From NCBI GenBank assembly GCA_937868245.1, contig CALMMI010000258.1, positions 1 to 10,329 of the forward strand: 10,329 nucleotides of DNA, read 5' to 3'. Source of the stretch: an uncultured Ignavibacteria bacterium. GTDB taxonomy: Bacteria > Bacteroidota > Ignavibacteria > Kapaibacteriales > UBA961. The position numbers were made by a program, and so were the translations under genes. Below, in pieces: positions 5,531 through 10,329 of this stretch (the first letter of the stretch is position 1; every line of letters begins with the position of its first letter). Below the pieces are notes generated by a model. That model was not told where the DNA came from and did not search any database. It was given only the letters and a program-made list of their open reading frames with translations.

Positions 5531-7333
5531 ATGCAGAATCTCAGAAATTTTTGTATCATAGCACATATTGACCACGGAAAATCAACACTGGCAGACCGTC
5601 TCCTTGAAAAAACAGGTCGTGTCTCTTCCCGTGAAATGACCATGAACCAAATCCTGGACGATAATCCACTTGAACAGGAACGCGGTATCACCATCAAACT
5701 CCATGCTATTCAAATGAGCTATACCGCCAAAAACGGTAAAGACTATACGCTTAACCTTATCGACACTCCCGGTCACGTGGATTTCTCGTATGAAGTATCA
5801 CGTTCCCTGGCTGCATGTGAAGGTGCCCTGCTTGTAGTGGATGCTACTCAAGGGGTGGAAGCACAGACTATCAGTAATCTTTATCTTGCTATCGAAGCCG
5901 GACTTGAAATCATTCCTGTTCTTAATAAAATTGATCTTCCAAGCGCAACTACTACAATCGAAGGTGTAAAGCAACAGGTAATGGACTTGCTCGGCTGCAA
6001 AGAAGAAGATATGATTATGGCATCAGCAAAGGCAGGAATAGGAATCGAAGACATTCTTGAAGCAGTTGTTGACAGAATACCTCCTCCGAAAGGTGACCCG
6101 AATGCACCACTTCGTGCATTAATCTATGATTCGGTATTTGATGCATATCGCGGTGTGATTGTTTACCTCCGGGTAATCGACGGCACGCTTCGAGAAAAAG
6201 ATAAAGTGCTGTTTATGATGGCAGACCAGGTGTATGAAGTGGAAGAAGCGGGCGTTCTTTATATGAAACGACAGCGAACAGGTGTGCTCTCTGCCGGAGA
6301 TGTAGGATATATTACAGCCAATATCCGTAGGTTGCAAGATACAAAAGCAGGTGATACTGTTACTCATAACAACCGAAAGTGCGAAAAGGCAATCGAAGGT
6401 TTCCGTGAAGTAAAGCCGATGGTTTTCAGCGGTATTTATCCTGCCGACAGTGATGATTTCGAAAATCTACGCGAAGCATTGGGCAAACTTACACTTAATG
6501 ATGCCGCTATTTCATTCGAGCCGGAATCTTCTGCTGCTCTCGGGTTTGGTTTCCGTTGCGGTTTCTTGGGGCTATTGCACATGGAAATTGTGCAGGAACG
6601 TTTGGAGCGTGAATTTAACCAGGTGATTGTGACAACGGTTCCTAACGTGCGGTATCATATTATCCGTACTGACGGTGAAGAGTTGTGGGTGGAAAATCCG
6701 GCGCAAATGCCTCCCCCCGGTAATATTGCCGAAATCCGTGAACCGTTCATCAAAGCTCAGATAATTACTCCGACCGAATATATCGGTGCGATTATGAAAC
6801 TTTGTCTGGATCGCCGAGGAGTGTTTTTGAATACTGTTTATCTTTCGTCAACCCGTGTTGATATTAGTTTTGAATTACCGTTGGGTGAAGTGATTTTTGA
6901 TTTTTATGATAAACTCAAATCATCAACTCGCGGGTATGCTTCCCTTGATTATGATTATGCAGATTATCGCGCAGGTGACCTTGTTAAACTGGATATTATG
7001 TTGAACGGTGAACCTGTTGATGCACTCAGTTCAATCATTCACCGGGCAAAAGCGCATGAATGGGGTAAAAAATTATGCTCGAAACTGAAAGAGCTTATAC
7101 CGCGCCAAATGTTCGAGGTGATTATCCAGGCTGCCATCGGAGCTAAGATTGTTTCGCGTGATACCATTAGTGCAATGCGTAAAAACGTTCTTGCAAAATG
7201 TTATGGTGGTGATATTTCCCGTAAAAGAAAACTTTTAGAGAAACAAAAAGAAGGTAAGAAACGTATGAAGCAAGTAGGACGGGTGGAAATCCCGCAGGAA
7301 GCGTTTCTTGCAGTATTGAGTATTGAACACTAA
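5531..7333 (+). CDS. lepA: Elongation factor 4 (LepA), ribosome-associated GTPase
   Basis: Translational GTPase of 600 residues, the standard family length, that acts on the ribosome during initiation or elongation and 30S maturation under stress. G motifs are all present: G1 AHIDHGKST (11-19), G2 RGITI (51-55), G3 DTPGH (78-82, with catalytic His82), G4 NKID (132-135) and G5 SAK (165-167). EF-G-like domains II, III and V follow (for example FGFRCGFLGLLHMEIVQERL and ENPAQMPPPGNIAEIREPFI). The LepA-specific C-terminal domain ends with SRKRKLLEKQKEGKKRMKQV and IPQEAFLAVL. AAAGGA just upstream of the ATG serves as a closely spaced ribosome binding site. lepB follows after 64 bases, an arrangement common in bacteria. 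Intact, with no anomaly. Confidence 0.98.
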   Translation: MQNLRNFCIIAHIDHGKSTLADRLLEKTGRVSSREMTMNQILDDNPLEQERGITIKLHAIQMSYTAKNGKDYTLNLIDTPGHVDFSYEVSRSLAACEGALLVVDATQGVEAQTISNLYLAIEAGLEIIPVLNKIDLPSATTTIEGVKQQVMDLLGCKEEDMIMASAKAGIGIEDILEAVVDRIPPPKGDPNAPLRALIYDSVFDAYRGVIVYLRVIDGTLREKDKVLFMMADQVYEVEEAGVLYMKRQRTGVLSAGDVGYITANIRRLQDTKAGDTVTHNNRKCEKAIEGFREVKPMVFSGIYPADSDDFENLREALGKLTLNDAAISFEPESSAALGFGFRCGFLGLLHMEIVQERLEREFNQVIVTTVPNVRYHIIRTDGEELWVENPAQMPPPGNIAEIREPFIKAQIITPTEYIGAIMKLCLDRRGVFLNTVYLSSTRVDISFELPLGEVIFDFYDKLKSSTRGYASLDYDYADYRAGDLVKLDIMLNGEPVDALSSIIHRAKAHEWGKKLCSKLKELIPRQMFEVIIQAAIGAKIVSRDTISAMRKNVLAKCYGGDISRKRKLLEKQKEGKKRMKQVGRVEIPQEAFLAVLSIEH

Positions 7334-7397
7334 AGATTCGTTTTCCAAATTCAATGTAGTATATAATTATCCTATTTACATTTAAATCTAAATTGTT

Positions 7398-8330
7398 ATG
7401 TCTAACACCGATAAGGCATCGTCAGCATCGTCAGGTGGATTGTCAAAAAAATCAAAACAGTCAAAGAAACAGCCGGAAACACCGAAGGAACATATCTTTT
7501 CATGGGCAAAGACAATTATCGGTGCAATTTTAGTTGTGATGGTAATTAACGGTTTGCTGGTTGCATCGTTCGTTGTACCTACGGGGTCAATGGAAAATAC
7601 CGTTATGACGGGTGATTTTGTATTTGTGAACCGTTTAATCTTTGCTCCATCAACACCTCAGGTTATTCCTTTTATAAATCAACCACTCCCCTTTTTGCGA
7701 TTACCCGGCTGGCGTTCACCGAAACAGGGTGATGTTATTGTCTTTATTTTCCCCGGTATGAGGGATGAAGTGGAATCCACAGAGTTTCAATATTATCTCA
7801 AAAGATGTGTTGCCGTTGCAGGTGATACCCTGTCAATAGTCAACACAAGGGTATATGTTAATGGAAAAGAATTTATGCTTCCTCCTAACGGTAAATTCGA
7901 GAATTTCCCAATGAACCCGGGTGATCAATATCAGACATTTCCTGAAGGTAAAGGATTCAATCGTGATAATTACGGACCTATACGTATTCCTAAAAAAGGT
8001 GATGTCGTTAAGTTAACTCCAGAAAACCGCCTTGAATGGGATATGTTTATCCGTCGTGAAGGACACTCTGTTGGGGTAGAAGGCTCACAGATTATGGTTG
8101 ATGGTAAAGCGATATCAAGCTATACTGTAGAACGTGATTATTGTTTTGGTATGGGTGATAACCGCAATAACAGTTTGGATAGCCGTTATTGGGGATTTGT
8201 TCCTACGGAAAATATCATTGGAACACCAATGGTAGTATATTGGTCATGGGATACAGGTCTTGGTGCGGGAGATTTCTTCAAAAAATTGGGTACTATTCGT
8301 TGGGCACGTCTTGGAACACTCATTAGATAG
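7398..8330 (+). CDS. lepB: Signal peptidase I (LepB), membrane serine protease
   Basis: Cleaves signal peptides from exported preproteins at the outer face of the inner membrane; family S26A, Ser/Lys dyad. The 310-residue product has a Lys/Ser-rich cytosolic leader (1-30), one clear membrane anchor (about 38-60), box B PTGSMENTVMTGD with nucleophile Ser64, box D YYLKRCVAVAGD with general base Lys135, and box E GMGDNRNNSLDSRYWGFVP (251-269). A long insert between boxes D and E (about 157-245) is as expected for Gram-negative enzymes. It follows lepA by 64 AT-rich bases. TATAAT at 7362-7367 could be part of an internal promoter, but no matching -35 is evident. A strong terminator follows. Start is the ATG at 7398, with no clear Shine-Dalgarno. 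Confidence 0.97.
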   Translation: MSNTDKASSASSGGLSKKSKQSKKQPETPKEHIFSWAKTIIGAILVVMVINGLLVASFVVPTGSMENTVMTGDFVFVNRLIFAPSTPQVIPFINQPLPFLRLPGWRSPKQGDVIVFIFPGMRDEVESTEFQYYLKRCVAVAGDTLSIVNTRVYVNGKEFMLPPNGKFENFPMNPGDQYQTFPEGKGFNRDNYGPIRIPKKGDVVKLTPENRLEWDMFIRREGHSVGVEGSQIMVDGKAISSYTVERDYCFGMGDNRNNSLDSRYWGFVPTENIIGTPMVVYWSWDTGLGAGDFFKKLGTIRWARLGTLIR

Positions 8331-8360
8331 TATCAGTAAGCTATACTTGACAGTCTTATA

Positions 8361-8387
8361 AAGGGCAGATAATTTATCTGCCCTTTT
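8361..8387 (+). terminator. Intrinsic terminator of the lepA-lepB block
   Basis: A perfect palindrome, AAGGGCAGATAA (8361-8372) and TTATCTGCCCTT (8374-8385), gives a stem of about ten pairs with a five-base loop, followed on the plus strand by TTTT and further pyrimidines. It sits 30 bases after the lepB stop and 31 bases before the stop of the converging PAP2 gene, so it may act on both. On the minus strand the following bases (TATAAG) are less U-rich, so plus-strand termination should be stronger. Confidence 0.85.
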
Positions 8388-8416
8388 CTATTATATAAAG
8401 GGAATCCTGTAATGCC

Positions 8417-9271
8417 TTAACGCAATGGCATAGCAAGTGATAACTGAACTCCACCATCGAATGTAGGGAGAACGCCCACCGATACAGATGAAACACGATG
8501 CAGATACGGAATACCGTAGCCGATTGCCCCGCCAACAGCCGCACCAAGAAGAACATCTGTCGGGAAGTGAGCACCGGAAAATATACGTAACAATCCAACA
8601 GTTGAGGCTGCACTCATTGATGCAATCCACACAGTTGACTTGTATGGGGAGTTAGGGTAGTAGTCAGAATAAACTGTTGCAAAAAACGTCATTGAAGAAA
8701 ACGCCCACGTTGTATGCCCTGAGAAAAATGAACGTTTTGTCTCGTTTGATTGCCATTCTGATGGAGCAGTTGAGGGATTGTAGGCATACGGACGCACTCG
8801 GTCAACTGTTCCCTTGCCATACGAAGGTAGAAAAGTAGCAAGCAAAACAGTCTCGAAATACATCGTTGAAATCTTTCCAAAATCCTTGCGAATAGTACTG
8901 TCAAAAATTATTAAGCCAAGCGGTGATGCTATACACAACCCTACACCGTAATCACTAATAGAAGAAATAGATTTTGAAGAAAAATTTGTTGTCCATCGGT
9001 CGATAATGTTAATATCTTCTTTTCGTAAACCCAAGTGCTCCTGGTCTGACAGTATATGTATCGAATCATCGAGAGCTGCTCCTATGAACGACAATCCAAG
9101 GGATGCACTCATAATCCATGAGTCTTTCCTCCAGCTCACTTCATACGGAGATTGCGCTATTAGAGAAATTGGAAAAGCAAAAAGTACTAACACACAAAAA
9201 CTTGAGAGTATAATGCGCAATGATAAAGCTCTCTGAGAGAGCGTACAGACATTGCTTGAAAGAGTATTCAT
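8417..9271 (-). CDS. PAP2-family phosphatase, periplasmic or membrane-anchored
   Basis: Vanadium-haloperoxidase-fold acid phosphatase, 284 residues from the ATG at 9271. All three PAP2 motifs are present: K153-x6-RP161 (KGTVDRVRP), SFFSGHTTWAFS with FSGH in place of PSGH (H186), and R229-x5-H235-x3-D239 (RIFSGAHFPTD). The N-terminus carries a hydrophobic signal (about 19-37) ending SLIAQS, so export is likely. Several hydrophobic stretches (53-67, 111-123, 190-200, 241-255) could be membrane segments or the buried helices of the fold. The last 20 residues (VGVLPTFDGGVQLSLAMPL) look like beta strand. Likely substrates are lipid phosphates such as undecaprenyl pyrophosphate or phosphatidate, but this cannot be decided here. 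An in-frame TTG at 9352 would add 27 residues ahead of the signal and is rejected. Confidence 0.88.
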   Translation of the reverse strand: MNTLSSNVCTLSQRALSLRIILSSFCVLVLFAFPISLIAQSPYEVSWRKDSWIMSASLGLSFIGAALDDSIHILSDQEHLGLRKEDINIIDRWTTNFSSKSISSISDYGVGLCIASPLGLIIFDSTIRKDFGKISTMYFETVLLATFLPSYGKGTVDRVRPYAYNPSTAPSEWQSNETKRSFFSGHTTWAFSSMTFFATVYSDYYPNSPYKSTVWIASMSAASTVGLLRIFSGAHFPTDVLLGAAVGGAIGYGIPYLHRVSSVSVGVLPTFDGGVQLSLAMPLR

Positions 9272-9562
9272 AAACAGTTCAGTAGGTACTATAAAAAGGT
9301 TGTTATGGTTAGATTCATCCGCAAATCGTGAATAAGTTATGCCCAAGCCCAAAGAATGAAATCCCAGTAAGAGGGATATACAAGCTAACCAATTTTTATC
9401 ACGTAGTTTATAATTCCTGTGCGTTTTATTATAAATCTTTAGATGAATGCGTAGTTCATAGAATTTATCTTGCTAAATCAATTAAAATCTGATAATTTAA
9501 TCGTCATCTATTTGTAGGTTGGGTTATTCCATTTGTTTTTTTCAACATTCAAAGAGGCATTC
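9272..9562. promoter_or_regulatory. Divergent intergenic region between PAP2 and SPFH genes
   Basis: These 291 AT-rich bases separate two divergent genes and must hold their promoters. On the plus strand TTGCTA (9470-9475) and GATAAT (9491-9496) resemble a -35/-10 pair, but with a short 15-base spacer, so the call is weak. No coding region, RNA gene or strong hairpin is seen. AAAGAGG (9551-9557) is the ribosome binding site of the downstream gene. Confidence 0.25.
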
Positions 9563-10329
9563 ATGTTCTTATTTATCCTTGGTATCGTTTTGTTTATTAT
9601 TGGTAATGCTACAAAACCTAATACCGGCGGACTTTCCCGCTTTCGCAATATACTGCGTTTAGGTGGTTTGGCTGTGATGGTTATCGGCGGATTAACAGCT
9701 ACGATTCGCCAGATTCCTGCAGGGCATATCGGAGTTCAGGTTTTGTTCGGAAAAGTTGAAGAGATGGTGCTGTCCGAGGGGTTGAACTTTGTAAACCCAT
9801 TGATGACAGTAAAAGAAATTGAGGTCCGTACTCAGAATTACACAATGAGTTCTATTCATGATGAAGGACAACAAACCGGCGATGACGGAATTCGAGTCTT
9901 GAGTAAAGACGGCTTGGAAGTAGCGATTGACTTAACGGTACTTTACCGTATCGATCCGAAATTCGGACCAAGTATCTATAGAGATCTAAATCTTGACTAT
10001 GAAAACAGATATATTCGTGGGGTTGCGCGAACACGTATTCGCGAAGGGGCAACAGGCTATGTAGCAACGGATTTATACTCATTCCGCCGTAAAGAGTTTG
10101 AAAATGCAATCCGTTCTTTAGTGGAAGTTGATTTTACAAAAAAGGGATTTATTTTAGACCAGTTACTTATTCGTAATATCACACTTCCGGCTTCAGTAAA
10201 AGAAAGTATTGAGCGGAAGATAAATGCAGAACAGGATGCGCAACGTATGGAATATGTGCTCGACAAAGGAAGACGAGAAGCGGAGCTGAAAAGAGTTGAA
10301 GCACAGGGAACGGCAGATGCACAGAAAAT
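9563..10329 (+). CDS. Prohibitin/SPFH (band 7) domain protein, 3' end outside window
   Basis: The open frame starts at the ATG at 9563, five bases after AAAGAGG, and continues to the window edge (255 codons plus two bases), so the C-terminus is missing. Two hydrophobic segments, residues 2-14 and 34-48, anchor the N-terminus. The SPFH domain follows from about 49 (RQIPAGHIGVQVLFGKV, then LSEGLNFVNPL) to about 205, including VLSKDGLEVAIDLTVLYRID (112-131) and the region around LIRNITLPASVKESIERKI (202-220). From about 210 the chain is charged and Glu/Ala/Arg-rich, starting the coiled coil typical of prohibitins. Such proteins form ring-like membrane assemblies that organise lipid domains and, in some cases, regulate the FtsH protease. 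The prohibitin-type DGLEV and LP-xx-V-KESIE features make this closer to prohibitin than to flotillin. Partner and role here are unknown. Confidence 0.9.
   Translation, partial: MFLFILGIVLFIIGNATKPNTGGLSRFRNILRLGGLAVMVIGGLTATIRQIPAGHIGVQVLFGKVEEMVLSEGLNFVNPLMTVKEIEVRTQNYTMSSIHDEGQQTGDDGIRVLSKDGLEVAIDLTVLYRIDPKFGPSIYRDLNLDYENRYIRGVARTRIREGATGYVATDLYSFRRKEFENAIRSLVEVDFTKKGFILDQLLIRNITLPASVKESIERKINAEQDAQRMEYVLDKGRREAELKRVEAQGTADAQK

Noticed and set aside
8374..8904. Three open frames of 71-79 codons on the minus strand inside the PAP2 gene
   Set aside because: They overlap a gene with all three PAP2 motifs, have Cys/Arg-rich compositions typical of shadow frames, and show no start signals.
9692..10266. 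Minus-strand open frames of 60-85 codons at the right end
   Set aside because: They are antisense shadows of the SPFH/prohibitin gene, which reads through the whole stretch with clear domain features.
1..10329. CRISPR arrays, tRNA or rRNA genes, insertion sequences, prophage or defence genes
   Set aside because: No regularly spaced repeats, clover-leaf-like segments, transposase or nuclease motifs were seen on either strand.

Overview
The window looks like chromosomal DNA of a Gram-negative bacterium from the Bacteroidota/Chlorobiota (FCB) side of the tree. This is inferred from the moderately AT-rich sequence, the general scarcity of strong Shine-Dalgarno sites, an exported MsrB, a lipoprotein, an FSGH-type periplasmic PAP2 phosphatase and a fatty acid 2-hydroxylase of the kind linked to sphingolipids. 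I cannot fix the genus from sequence alone. There is no phage, transposase, CRISPR array, rRNA or tRNA that I can recognise.

Layout. Positions 1-149 hold no supportable gene but carry an AT-rich imperfect palindrome. An exported methionine sulfoxide reductase B (minus) and an M42-type metallopeptidase (plus) diverge from a 176-base intergenic region. The peptidase converges on a TrmH/SpoU-family RNA 2'-O-methyltransferase (minus), and a REP-like inverted repeat lies in the gap between them. Next come a membrane fatty acid 2-hydroxylase and a stand-alone nuoC (complex I subunit C), 30 bases apart and closed by a good intrinsic terminator. A second plus-strand block follows: unknown lipoprotein, small unknown helical protein, lepA (elongation factor 4) and lepB (signal peptidase I). 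It ends in a perfect 25-base terminator palindrome. A periplasmic PAP2-family phosphatase (minus) converges on that terminator. A prohibitin/SPFH membrane protein (plus) starts at 9563 and runs off the right edge.

How the genes relate. Most genes serve envelope biology or general housekeeping: protein repair in the periplasm (MsrB), lipid hydroxylation, lipid-phosphate or phosphate-ester hydrolysis (PAP2), membrane organisation (SPFH), secretion (LepB), translation (LepA, TrmH family) and respiration (NuoC). The lepA-lepB neighbourhood is common across bacteria. I do not see a convincing new multi-gene system. The points most worth a second look are a metallopeptidase whose usual metal-bridging Asp pair reads Asn-Asn, an MsrB lacking the usual resolving cysteine but carrying a new Cys near the catalytic one, a nuoC cut off from nuoD by a terminator, the REP-like repeat, and two unrecognised proteins directly upstream of lepA.
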